Shown: positions 51,123-59,690 of the stretch, one piece after another
How the letters are laid out: each line of letters begins with the position of its first letter
Position numbering within the stretch: position 1 is the first letter of the stretch
Origin: Flavobacterium psychraerolatum
Lineage (GTDB): Bacteria > Bacteroidota > Bacteroidia > Flavobacteriales > Flavobacteriaceae
Direction of reading: 5' to 3'
DNA: 64,000 nt
Assembly (NCBI RefSeq): GCF_025960985.1
Contig: NZ_JAOQMX010000011.1
Coordinates: 29,362-93,361 of the forward strand
Made by a program: the position numbers and the translations under genes
Notes under the pieces: generated by a model
Seen by the model: only the letters and a program-made list of their open reading frames with translations
What the model was told of the DNA's origin: nothing
Database searches by the model: none

Positions 51123-52073
51123 ATGAGCAATACAATAACTACAACTGATTTTAATTTTCCAAATCAAAAATCTGTTTATAGAGGTAAAGTAAGAGAAGTA
51201 TATAATATCAATGACAATCTATTAGTAATGATAGCCACTGACAGGTTATCTGCATTTGATGTAGTTTTGCCAGAAGGGATCCCGTACAAAGGACAAATTC
51301 TTAATCAAATTGCAACCAAATTTATGGAGTTAACGGCTGATATTGTACCAAATTGGTTAATTGCTACTCCAGATCCAAGTGTTGCTGTTGGACATTTATG
51401 TACGCCTTTTAAGGTAGAAATGGTGATCCGTGGGTATTTATCTGGACATGCTTCACGCGAATATACTGAAGGAAAAAGAAGTATTTGTGGTGTTGCAATG
51501 CCCGAAGGATTGAAAGAAAATGATAAGTTTCCGGAACCAATAATTACACCTACTACCAAGGCTGATAACGGAGAACACGATGCAGATATTTCGAGAGAAG
51601 CAATCTTAGCAAACGGAATCGTTACAGAAGAAGATTATGTAGTGTTAGAAAAATACACACGTGCATTGTTTCAAAGAGGAACAGAAATCGCTGCGAGTCG
51701 TGGATTAATTTTGGTAGATACCAAATATGAATTTGGAAAAACCAAAGAAGGTGTGATCGTTTTGATTGACGAAATTCATACTCCAGATTCTTCTCGTTAT
51801 TTTTATGCTGAAGGATATCAAGAAAGACAAAATAGTGGAGAAGAACAAAAACAATTATCAAAAGAATTTGTGCGTCGTTGGTTGATCGAAAATGGTTTTC
51901 AAGGTAAAGAAGGACAACAAATTCCAGATATGACTCCCGCGTACATCGAATCTGTATCGGAAAGATATATTGAGTTATATGAAAATATTATAGGAGAGAA
52001 ATTTGTGAAAGCAGATATATCTAGTATCAATGAAAGAATTGAGAAAAATGTAAATACTTATTTAGCAAAGTAA
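51123..52073 (+). CDS. purC: SAICAR synthetase
   Basis: 316 residues, the longer type also found in eukaryotes. ATP-binding KVREVYNI and [22 protein letters not shown], then [21 protein letters not shown] and [15 protein letters not shown]. It ligates aspartate to CAIR in purine synthesis. No other pur genes are adjacent. Its terminator (52095-52128) overlaps the end of the convergent gene. Confidence 0.97.
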   Translation: MSNTITTTDFNFPNQKSVYRGKVREVYNINDNLLVMIATDRLSAFDVVLPEGIPYKGQILNQIATKFMELTADIVPNWLIATPDPSVAVGHLCTPFKVEMVIRGYLSGHASREYTEGKRSICGVAMPEGLKENDKFPEPIITPTTKADNGEHDADISREAILANGIVTEEDYVVLEKYTRALFQRGTEIAASRGLILVDTKYEFGKTKEGVIVLIDEIHTPDSSRYFYAEGYQERQNSGEEQKQLSKEFVRRWLIENGFQGKEGQQIPDMTPAYIESVSERYIELYENIIGEKFVKADISSINERIEKNVNTYLAK

Positions 52074-52076
52074 TTT

Positions 52077-52736
52077 TTATAAATTCATAAGAAGGCCGCA
52101 ATTCAAAATAAGAATTGCGGCTTTTTTTATATAATTAATTTCAAGTAGATCTAGCTGTTTGTTTTGAATTTTAGAAAATAATAAAAGCCCTGTAATTGCG
52201 CCAATAGTAGCAAAAAGCATATCAGATTGTGTGTCCCAAATATCTCCTTGTGTACCCAAAAATGCATCTCCACCTTCGCCAGTCACCAATGACACGCCCC
52301 ATTCAATCCATTCATACGCTGCGCTAATGGCCAGACAAATGGAAACAATTATAAAGTTGAAAAAACTAGGATTGCTAATGACTTTTTTTCTAATAAACAA
52401 TTCGCGAGTTATCATTGCAGGTACCAATCCTTGGGCAAAATGACCTACCTTATCATAATTATTTCGACTTTGTTGAAATGTTTCTTTTATAAAATCAAAA
52501 AAGGGCACTTCGGCATAAGTATAATGACCACCAATAAAAAGGATGATGCAATGAATAAGGATCAGGAAGTAAGTGAAATTAGTGAATCTAAATTTTTTGA
52601 AAGTAAGTGCCAACACTAGAGCACCAATAATAGCAGGGATTATTTCGAGAAAACAAGTAAAACCTTCTTTTGGGTTACTAATAGACCATAGTAAGAAAAC
52701 AAAAAATACGGTAATCATTACATAAATATTCTTCAT
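52077..52736 (-). CDS. YjdF/DUF2238 membrane protein
   Basis: 219 residues with about six membrane helices. Conserved YDKVGHFAQGLVPAMITRELFIRK and SAAYEWIEWGVSL with DIWDTQSDMLFATIGAI identify the DUF2238 (YjdF) family of unknown function. The last 16 residues (IKKAAILILNCGLL...) are encoded by the purC terminator hairpin on the opposite strand, so this tail may be a lineage-specific extension. Three-base gap to the purC stop. Confidence 0.88.
   Translation of the reverse strand: MKNIYVMITVFFVFLLWSISNPKEGFTCFLEIIPAIIGALVLALTFKKFRFTNFTYFLILIHCIILFIGGHYTYAEVPFFDFIKETFQQSRNNYDKVGHFAQGLVPAMITRELFIRKKVISNPSFFNFIIVSICLAISAAYEWIEWGVSLVTGEGGDAFLGTQGDIWDTQSDMLFATIGAITGLLLFSKIQNKQLDLLEINYIKKAAILILNCGLLMNL
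52095..52128 (+). terminator. purC terminator, within the YjdF 3' end
   Basis: Stem GCCGCAATTC (52095-52104) with GAATTGCGGC (52112-52121), seven-base loop, seven T. It lies 22 bases after the purC stop and inside the last codons of the convergent gene. Confidence 0.9.
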
Positions 52737-52801
52737 AGAAAAATGGGGATTAAATCAGGACTAAAATATGATTTTTCCTTCTAGAATCAATACGGTAGTT
52801 T

Positions 52802-52849
52802 GTAAAAATCAAAAGACCGTAGTTTTGAGTTAACTACGGTCTTTTGATT
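52802..52849 (-). terminator. Terminator of the czc operon
   Basis: Perfect 18-base stem (52807-52824 with 52832-52849), seven-base loop, T tract on the minus strand. 30 bases after the czcA stop. Confidence 0.9.
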
Positions 52850-52878
52850 AATAATGTCTTGATACGTCAAAATTTTAT

Positions 52879-55800
52879 TTATTCAATTGGTGCATGTTTA
52901 TCTCTGTTAAATATCCAAAATATGATTGGAAATACAAGTAGCGTTAATACAGTTGCAGTAACTAATCCACCTATAATTACGATTGCCAATGGTTTTTGAG
53001 ATTCAGATCCAATTCCGGTAGAAATTGCTGCTGGTAACAAACCAATTGTTGCCATAAGTGCAGTCATAACAACTGGTCGGGTACGCACTTTTACTGCTTC
53101 CAGGATTCCGGCATCGAGTTCCATTCCAGCTTTGATATTTTTATGAAATTCAGATATCAAAATAACACCATTTTGAATACAAATTCCGAATAAAGCAATA
53201 AATCCAACCCCAGCAGAGATTCCGAAATTCATTCCAGTGATGTGTAGCGCAATTATTCCTCCAATAATGGCAAAAGGAACATTTGCAAGAACTAAAACAG
53301 AATCTTTAATATTTCCAAACATGATAAAAAGTAAGAAGAAAATCATCACCAAACTTATCGGTACTACTTGTGCTAAACGAGCAGAAGCACGTACCTGATT
53401 TTCAAATTCACCTGTCCATCCTATAGAATAACCATCAGGTAATTTTACATTTTTAGCTACTTTGGCTTGTGCATCAGCGATTGTACTTCCTAAATCTCGA
53501 TCTCGAATTGAAAATTTAACACCAATGTAGCGTTTCATATTATCTCGGTAAATAAATGCTGGACCATTATCTTTTACAATTTCTGAAATTTCTTTCAAGG
53601 GTACTTTTGTGTTGTTTAACGTTGGTACCATCAAATTACCAATGTCTTCGGTACTTTTTCTAAATTCTTTTTCATAACGAATACGAACATCAAATTTACG
53701 TTCTCCTTCATACTTTTGCGTAGCTGTCTTACCGCCAATAGCCATTTCAAGTACTGCTTGTGCATCTGAAAGTGTAACTCCGTAGGCAGCCATTTTGCTT
53801 TTATCTAGTACAACGCTTACTTCTGGTTGTCCAATATTTCTAATAATTCCAGGTTCTTTAATTCCTGGAACAGTAGCTATTTGCTTTAATACCAACTGTG
53901 ACAACTGATCCAATTTATTTAAATCTTCACCATAAATTTTAACACCATTGGCAGCTTTGAACCCTGCTACTGCTTCGGCTACATTGTCAATAATAGGTTG
54001 TGAATAATTGTACACAACACCTTGGTATTGCTTCAATCGGTGATCTATTTGGTCTATAAGATCATCCATTGAAATTTTGCGTGTCCATTCTTCTTTTGGT
54101 TTTAAGTTTACCTGCATTTGTGCAAAATAGAATCCACTAGGGTCGGTACCATCATTACTACGACCAGTTTGAGATAGAACGCTTACTACTTCAGGAAATT
54201 TTCTAATCTCTTTTTTTAGTGTTTCAGTCATTTTTACTGTTTCTGATAAGCTAGTACTCATAGGTAATTCTGCAGTAACCCAAAGTGCTCCTTCATTTAA
54301 TGGAGGTAAAAATTCAGTTCCTAAAAATTTAGCTGAAAACAAGGTAGTCACAAGGATAAGCAACGATACTGCAAGTGACAATCTTTTATTTTTAAAGGTG
54401 AATTTAAATCCTTTTTCAACTATATTATTCCAAAACTCAACAAACGGATTTTTTTTCTCGCGTACGTTTTTGTTTAATAATAGGTGAGACAATACGGGTA
54501 CCAATGTCAAGGTAAACAATAATGCACCTAGTAACGCAAAACCTAAAGTATAAGCAAGTGGTGAAAACATTTTTCCTTCAACTTTTTGAAAAGAGAAAAT
54601 AGGAAGTAAGGCAGTAATAATTATCATTTTCGAAAAGAAAATAGCTTTACCAAGTTCTGTACCTGTTTTTTTTATCATTCCTCCTTTGGCCAGTTTATTG
54701 AATTTCTCCATGCCTAGCTTGTGTGCTTTGTGGTCAAGCATTACAAATAATCCTTCAACCATTACGACGGCTCCATCTATAATTATTCCAAAATCTACCG
54801 CACCCAATGAGAGTAAATTGGCACTCATACCCATCAACTTCAAACAAAAGAAGGAAAATAAAAGTGCTAACGGAATAATTATTGAAACCGTTACGGTAGT
54901 TCTCCAATCTGCCATGAATAGCAATACCATTAAGGTTACCAGTACAATACCTTCAAGTAAGTTATGCATCACAGTGTGCGTACAAAAGGTCATCAATCTA
55001 TCACGATCATAAAAGGGAACAAGTTTTACGTCCTTAGGTAGAATTTTAGTATTTAATTCATCTACTTTAGCTTTTACACTTGCAAGTACTTCAGGAGTAT
55101 TTTCACCCTTTCTCATAACAACAATTCCCTCTACAACATCGCTCTTATCATCCAATCCTGCTTGGCCCACTCTTGGCATAGCACTCTCTTCAACTTCAGC
55201 TAAATTTTTAACTAGTATTGGGTTTCCGTTAAATTGTGTAACAATTATGTTCTCAATATCAGGAATAGATTGTAGTAATCCAATACCACGTACCACATAA
55301 GCTTGTCCATTTTTCTCAATTACATCACCACCAACATTAAGGTTACTTTTGCTTACGGCATCATATACTTGTAAGGGAGTAAGGTTATATTTTTCGATAC
55401 GGCGTGGGTCAATACTTATTTCAAAAATTTTAGTTTGTCCACCAAAAGCATTGATATCTGCAACGCCTGGAACAGAGCGAAGATTGCGATCAACTAACCA
55501 GTTTTGTAACGTTAAAAGTTCTCTAGAATCTCTAGTTTTACTTTCTAATGTATAGCGGTAAATTTCTCCCGTTGGCCCGTAAGGTGGTTGTACATCTGGA
55601 TCTATTCCATCAGGCAAGTCAACAGTGTGAAGCTGATTGTTAACTTGTACACGAGCAAAGGAGTCATCTACACCATCATCAAATATAATTTTGATAACAG
55701 ATAATCCAAACATAGTAGTACTGCGTACACTTGTTTTCTTTTGTACTGATGCCATAGATAATTCTATTGGTGTAGTTACAAAACGTTCTACTTCCTCTGC

Positions 55801-55980
55801 GCTTCTACCATTCCATTGGGTAATAATAATAATTTGGGTATTCGTAACATCAGGGAAAGCTTCGATAGGCATATTCGAAAAAGAAATAAAGCCTAAAACA
55901 GCCAATAGTCCAACCCAGAAAAAGGTGAATGCTTTATTCTTTAGCGAAAAAGCAATAATATTTTTGATAAACTTATTCAT
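52879..55980 (-). CDS. czcA: CzcA-type RND heavy metal efflux pump
   Basis: 1033 residues, twelve membrane helices with two large periplasmic loops. The HME-RND signature is DFGIIIDGAVVMVE with Asp396, Asp402 and Glu409, spaced exactly as in CzcA (402, 408, 415); Cu/Ag pumps such as CusA lack these acids and use methionines. So Zn, Co or Cd is the likely cargo. It is the last gene of the czcC-czcB-porin-czcA unit and needs CzcB and CzcC to span both membranes. Confidence 0.94.
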   Translation of the reverse strand: MNKFIKNIIAFSLKNKAFTFFWVGLLAVLGFISFSNMPIEAFPDVTNTQIIIITQWNGRSAEEVERFVTTPIELSMASVQKKTSVRSTTMFGLSVIKIIFDDGVDDSFARVQVNNQLHTVDLPDGIDPDVQPPYGPTGEIYRYTLESKTRDSRELLTLQNWLVDRNLRSVPGVADINAFGGQTKIFEISIDPRRIEKYNLTPLQVYDAVSKSNLNVGGDVIEKNGQAYVVRGIGLLQSIPDIENIIVTQFNGNPILVKNLAEVEESAMPRVGQAGLDDKSDVVEGIVVMRKGENTPEVLASVKAKVDELNTKILPKDVKLVPFYDRDRLMTFCTHTVMHNLLEGIVLVTLMVLLFMADWRTTVTVSIIIPLALLFSFFCLKLMGMSANLLSLGAVDFGIIIDGAVVMVEGLFVMLDHKAHKLGMEKFNKLAKGGMIKKTGTELGKAIFFSKMIIITALLPIFSFQKVEGKMFSPLAYTLGFALLGALLFTLTLVPVLSHLLLNKNVREKKNPFVEFWNNIVEKGFKFTFKNKRLSLAVSLLILVTTLFSAKFLGTEFLPPLNEGALWVTAELPMSTSLSETVKMTETLKKEIRKFPEVVSVLSQTGRSNDGTDPSGFYFAQMQVNLKPKEEWTRKISMDDLIDQIDHRLKQYQGVVYNYSQPIIDNVAEAVAGFKAANGVKIYGEDLNKLDQLSQLVLKQIATVPGIKEPGIIRNIGQPEVSVVLDKSKMAAYGVTLSDAQAVLEMAIGGKTATQKYEGERKFDVRIRYEKEFRKSTEDIGNLMVPTLNNTKVPLKEISEIVKDNGPAFIYRDNMKRYIGVKFSIRDRDLGSTIADAQAKVAKNVKLPDGYSIGWTGEFENQVRASARLAQVVPISLVMIFFLLFIMFGNIKDSVLVLANVPFAIIGGIIALHITGMNFGISAGVGFIALFGICIQNGVILISEFHKNIKAGMELDAGILEAVKVRTRPVVMTALMATIGLLPAAISTGIGSESQKPLAIVIIGGLVTATVLTLLVFPIIFWIFNRDKHAPIE

Positions 55981-55992
55981 GATTTTTTAGTT

Positions 55993-57261
55993 TTAAAATT
56001 GGGCATGAAAACGCATTGAAAAAAAGTTAACAGGTCCTCGATCTTTATTATAACCTGGGTTAACAATAAATTGGTAATCAGGTGAAAGAGTTATATTTGA
56101 CTTAGGAACAGAAAAGGAATAGAATGCTTCTACTATTTTTTCGGTACCATAGTTTAGGTTCCCGTCACCAATCATAAAACCGTTTCCTCCCAATTGTTGG
56201 TATCTTTGATGCGCTGCTGATAGTCCGTTGCTTGCAAATGCAATTCCAGCGCCATCATTTTCGCGCTGCCACATTTTACCTTTTAAATTAATACCCGCTG
56301 TTGCAGATTGATCGATTTCTGTAAAGGCCCAAGTTTCGTTTTTTCCGTCATTATAACTTAGCCTTGAAAAAGCGCCCCATAAATCTTTGTGTACATACTC
56401 CGCGTTTAAACCCAGTCCGTATTTTGTGCGACCGTTGGCTCGTGTGCTTGTAATATCAGGTATGCCTACAAAGTTGGCATTGGCTTGATTATAGTTTCCA
56501 GCTGCCGCTACATTTCGAAAACCTAAAAGTCTAATAACTGCTTGGTCGTTGTTCTTAAAATTAATTTGCCTTTCAACCTCTATGTTTATAGCATTCGACT
56601 TTTTTACATTAAATGCTACATTTGGTCCATTTGCTTTGGTAGGTTGAGCAGACCAAGCGGCTCTAATTTGCCAATTGTTAAACTGATAATTCGTGTATAA
56701 TGCATCCGTATATCCTCTAGTATTTGCAGCATAATCCCAAGCACCCATATCCATGAGTGACCAGTTTAAAAACTGAGATCGTGCGTCGTGACTGAAACTA
56801 TTACCGTCAAAATAATCAGCTAATCCAAATTTTCCAAAAACCATTTTCAAGGAATGATTAGCATCAAAGTCAAAATTTTGTTCGAGTAACATTCTAGCCA
56901 TATAAACCACAGGTTTAGCATTTCCAATTCTAAAGGTTTCCCCATTGGCAAAACCTCCTAATCCTTTAGCTTGTGAAACTCCTTCACCACCAGCTAACTC
57001 GGGGTTAATTGTCATTAAAGCACCTTTCCATAAAGGCATGTCAAAAAATAGAGTAGAAGTGAGGGATAAAGCTTTTTCTGCTATGTTTTGCAAACTATTA
57101 GCTCCCGAATATTGTGCTTTGAATGCTGAATGATATTGATAAATAGATGTGGTTTGATAATGAAGGCTATAGCTCTCTTTTTCCTCTTTTATGGTATCTT
57201 GCGCAAATATCAAAGCGGAGATATGAAGAATAAAAACTAACAATAATATTTCTTTCAGCAT
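55993..57261 (-). CDS. OprB-type porin within the metal efflux operon
   Basis: 422 residues. Signal peptide ending IFAQ, then the OprB (carbohydrate-selective porin) pattern: SLHYQTTSIYQYHSAFKAQYSGANSL, INPELAGGEGVSQAKGLGGFANGE, GKFGLADYFDGNSFSHDARSQFLNW and the C-terminal SPDYQFIVNPGYNKDRGPVNFFSMRFHAQF end typical of an outer membrane barrel. It is 12 bases before czcA and three bases after czcB, clearly part of the operon. A porin of this type in an efflux locus is unusual; metal-chelate passage or repair of outer membrane permeability is possible but not shown. Confidence 0.88.
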   Translation of the reverse strand: MLKEILLLVFILHISALIFAQDTIKEEKESYSLHYQTTSIYQYHSAFKAQYSGANSLQNIAEKALSLTSTLFFDMPLWKGALMTINPELAGGEGVSQAKGLGGFANGETFRIGNAKPVVYMARMLLEQNFDFDANHSLKMVFGKFGLADYFDGNSFSHDARSQFLNWSLMDMGAWDYAANTRGYTDALYTNYQFNNWQIRAAWSAQPTKANGPNVAFNVKKSNAINIEVERQINFKNNDQAVIRLLGFRNVAAAGNYNQANANFVGIPDITSTRANGRTKYGLGLNAEYVHKDLWGAFSRLSYNDGKNETWAFTEIDQSATAGINLKGKMWQRENDGAGIAFASNGLSAAHQRYQQLGGNGFMIGDGNLNYGTEKIVEAFYSFSVPKSNITLSPDYQFIVNPGYNKDRGPVNFFSMRFHAQF

Positions 57262-57263
57262 GA

Positions 57264-58349
57264 TTAGTCGTTTAATTCATCATAAATGAACAATTGATTA
57301 TTAGTAATTACTTTTTCATTTTCAGTAAGCCCTCTTGATATATAGGTGATGTCACCCACTTGTCTAAATACTTCTACAGGTCTAGTCTCAATATTTGATT
57401 TGCTTTTATAAACCATAACAAAATTTTTACTTTTATCAAAAACAATAGCTTTACTTGGTACTGCAATCATTTTTTGTGACTCGGTAAATGATAGCTTTAT
57501 AGTTGCACTCATATCTGGTTTAAGTAAAAAATTGGTATTACTTAACTTAATACGTGCATTCATTGCTTTGGTATCAGGATTGATGATATTAAAGATCTTA
57601 TCTACTTTCCCTTTAAAGTTTTTATCAGGATAACTTAAGGTGGTTACTGTTGCCTCTTGACCTAATTTCACTTTGTCAATATCTACTTCATTAATATTTG
57701 CAAGTGCCCATACTTCACTTATTTCTGCTATATCAAATATGTTTTCTGATCGGTCATTACGTAATAGCATATCTTGATTAATGCTTTTTTGAATTATAAA
57801 GCCACTTATTGGTGCTACTACCTGGTATAGAGAACCTACTTTGATATTATAAATCTTGTAAATTTCCTTGATTCGATCCAATTCAGACTGCGCTTTATCA
57901 ACCTCACTTTTGGCACTTAATACATCTCTTTCAGAGTTTAATTTTCCTTCAAACAATTCTTGTGCTACTTTCAGACCATTTTTAGCGAGCAATAAATCGT
58001 TTTTTGCATCGATTAATTCTTTCTCATAATCCGCAATATCTATACTTCTTATAACGGCAAGTACTTGCCCTTTTTTTACATAATCTCCAAGCTCTACATT
58101 TACTTTGATTACACTACCACCTACAAGCGGATACACATCAATAGACTTATTATTGTCAGCCGTAATTTTCCCAAAAAAGTCAAGTACATTTTTTAGAGGT
58201 TGCATCGTAGCATCTGCAGTGGTTGTCGTTTTCTGCATTGTTTCACTAAGGATGAAAGTGCTAACAATTTCGGGTTTTGGTTCCTCTTTTTTACAACTTG
58301 TTACTGCAATAGAAAGGATTAATAATCCAGATATAAGTTTTGTATTCAT
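57264..58349 (-). CDS. czcB: Periplasmic adaptor of the metal efflux pump
   Basis: 361 residues from ATG 58349, which gives a clean lipoprotein signal (lipobox AVTSC, Cys19); an upstream in-frame ATG at 58388 would run into the czcC gene. Barrel-sandwich/lipoyl halves (GGSVIKVNVELGDYVKKGQVLAVI and YQVVAPISGFIIQKSI), a long coiled-coil hairpin between them and the beta-barrel DKIFNIINPDTKAMNARI. It links CzcA in the inner membrane to CzcC in the outer membrane. Two-base gap to the porin gene. Confidence 0.92.
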   Translation of the reverse strand: MNTKLISGLLILSIAVTSCKKEEPKPEIVSTFILSETMQKTTTTADATMQPLKNVLDFFGKITADNNKSIDVYPLVGGSVIKVNVELGDYVKKGQVLAVIRSIDIADYEKELIDAKNDLLLAKNGLKVAQELFEGKLNSERDVLSAKSEVDKAQSELDRIKEIYKIYNIKVGSLYQVVAPISGFIIQKSINQDMLLRNDRSENIFDIAEISEVWALANINEVDIDKVKLGQEATVTTLSYPDKNFKGKVDKIFNIINPDTKAMNARIKLSNTNFLLKPDMSATIKLSFTESQKMIAVPSKAIVFDKSKNFVMVYKSKSNIETRPVEVFRQVGDITYISRGLTENEKVITNNQLFIYDELND

Positions 58350-58356
58350 AGTTTCT

Positions 58357-59607
58357 TTATTTAAATAATTCAGTATTGGTTGTAGCATTCAGTTCTTCTG
58401 CAGATAACACTACTTTTTTCTTCAACTCATTTAGTAGTATGCTTGATTGATTATAGCTTTCCATAAAATCGGTAAAGTCTAGAATACTAATGTTACTTTT
58501 TTGAAAATTAGCCAACATACTTTGATATACTTGATTAAAAGCCTCTGGAGAAGTCAATTGTATTTGACTATAGCTTTTTCTAGATTCAGTCCACTTATTT
58601 AAAATCGAAAAAATTTCGGTCTGTAATCCAATGGTAGCACTTTGCTGATCAATTTTTGACTGTTCCCATGTCACCTTAGCTGCAGCAATATTCCCTTTGT
58701 TTTTATTCCATAACGGAAGTGGAATTGATAAGTTTATATTTTTTTGGTTATTAAATGCAGATCCTCTTTGTGAGTAGGACAGTCCCACATTGGCATCAGG
58801 TATAGCAAGGGATCGTTGAAATTTGATATTGAGTTCGTTTGCTTCAATCTCTTTTTGTTTCACTAAATAATCTGGTCGAAGTAAAGATGCTTTTTCTTGC
58901 AGGGATTGTACATCAAACAATTGCTCTTTGTTATATTTATCAAAATCTGTATCACTCACGATAGGTATTATTTTTGAAGCATCGTTAAGCAAAAGTTTCA
59001 GATTGGCTTGTTCTTCATAATTTGCATTTATAGCCTCAAGTCGTTCGTTTTTAAAATCTAAATAAAGAGATTGAAGTCGTACTAAGTCTTTCAAGGGGAG
59101 ATTGCCTTTTTCAACTTGTTGGGAATAGGATTTAATTAATTTTTCAATATGTCCCAATTGTGAGTCGGTAGTTTCGATGTTTTTGGAATTGTAGAAAACG
59201 GTAAAAAAGCTTTTTCGTAATTGAAATTTTAATGTTCGCAATAAATCACTAAATTCTAGCTCTGCAATTTGTTCATTTTTCTTTGCTAAGTTTACTTCCT
59301 TTGCCTTTTTTCCGCCCAAATAGATGATTTGATTGATTCCAAAATCTTTGGCTCCTTGTTTACCAACATCAAAATATTTTTGCCTTTCAGGGTTGTATAA
59401 GTTAATATCGGCAGAGAAAGTAGGATTGTCCCAAATTCTTGCCTGAATAGTTAAAGCTTTTGCAGCATCAATATTATAGTGCTCAGCAAGTAAAACCAAA
59501 TTGTTTTTTAAAAAAAGTGCTTCACATTGTTGTACGGTAATGGGATTTTGTGCTTGTAAAATCTGGAAACCAAAGAGAAGGAATAAGATTCCTAATTGTT
59601 TTTTCAT
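58357..59607 (-). CDS. czcC: TolC-family outer membrane channel of the efflux pump
   Basis: 416 residues from ATG 59607; an upstream ATG at 59646 would include 13 residues ahead of an evident signal peptide (MKKQLGILFLLFGFQILQAQ). Two TolC repeats with long alpha-helical hairpins, typical segments DLVRLQSLYLDFKNE and NIAAAKVTWEQSKIDQQ. Forms the outer membrane exit duct. It is the first gene of the efflux unit; the operon control region lies just upstream (59609-59690). Confidence 0.92.
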   Translation of the reverse strand: MKKQLGILFLLFGFQILQAQNPITVQQCEALFLKNNLVLLAEHYNIDAAKALTIQARIWDNPTFSADINLYNPERQKYFDVGKQGAKDFGINQIIYLGGKKAKEVNLAKKNEQIAELEFSDLLRTLKFQLRKSFFTVFYNSKNIETTDSQLGHIEKLIKSYSQQVEKGNLPLKDLVRLQSLYLDFKNERLEAINANYEEQANLKLLLNDASKIIPIVSDTDFDKYNKEQLFDVQSLQEKASLLRPDYLVKQKEIEANELNIKFQRSLAIPDANVGLSYSQRGSAFNNQKNINLSIPLPLWNKNKGNIAAAKVTWEQSKIDQQSATIGLQTEIFSILNKWTESRKSYSQIQLTSPEAFNQVYQSMLANFQKSNISILDFTDFMESYNQSSILLNELKKKVVLSAEELNATTNTELFK

Positions 59608-59608
59608 A

Positions 59609-59634
59609 GTATCATATTTTATGATACAAAGATG
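59609..59634 (-). promoter_or_regulatory. czc promoter -7 box and start-site palindrome
   Basis: CATCTTTG on the minus strand (59627-59634) is the likely -7 box. Directly after it lies a 19-base palindrome, 59609-59627 (arms GTATCATA/TATGATAC, centre TTT), covering the transcription start up to two bases before the ATG: a repressor site or 5' mRNA hairpin. Confidence 0.6.
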
Positions 59635-59643
59635 GATTAATAC

Positions 59644-59690
59644 CACTTTAAGAGACCTTAATTTAAACCTTAAAAAGTACTTAAAATATG
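59644..59690 (-). promoter_or_regulatory. Phased TTTAAG direct repeats, response-regulator binding site candidate
   Basis: On the minus strand TTTAAG, TTTAAG, ATTAAG and TTAAAG follow each other at 11, 12 and 11 bases, ending about ten bases before the -7 box. Helically phased direct repeats are the usual target of OmpR-type regulators, and the regulator gene is two genes upstream. The distal repeats overlap the stop codon of the kinase gene. Confidence 0.6.
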
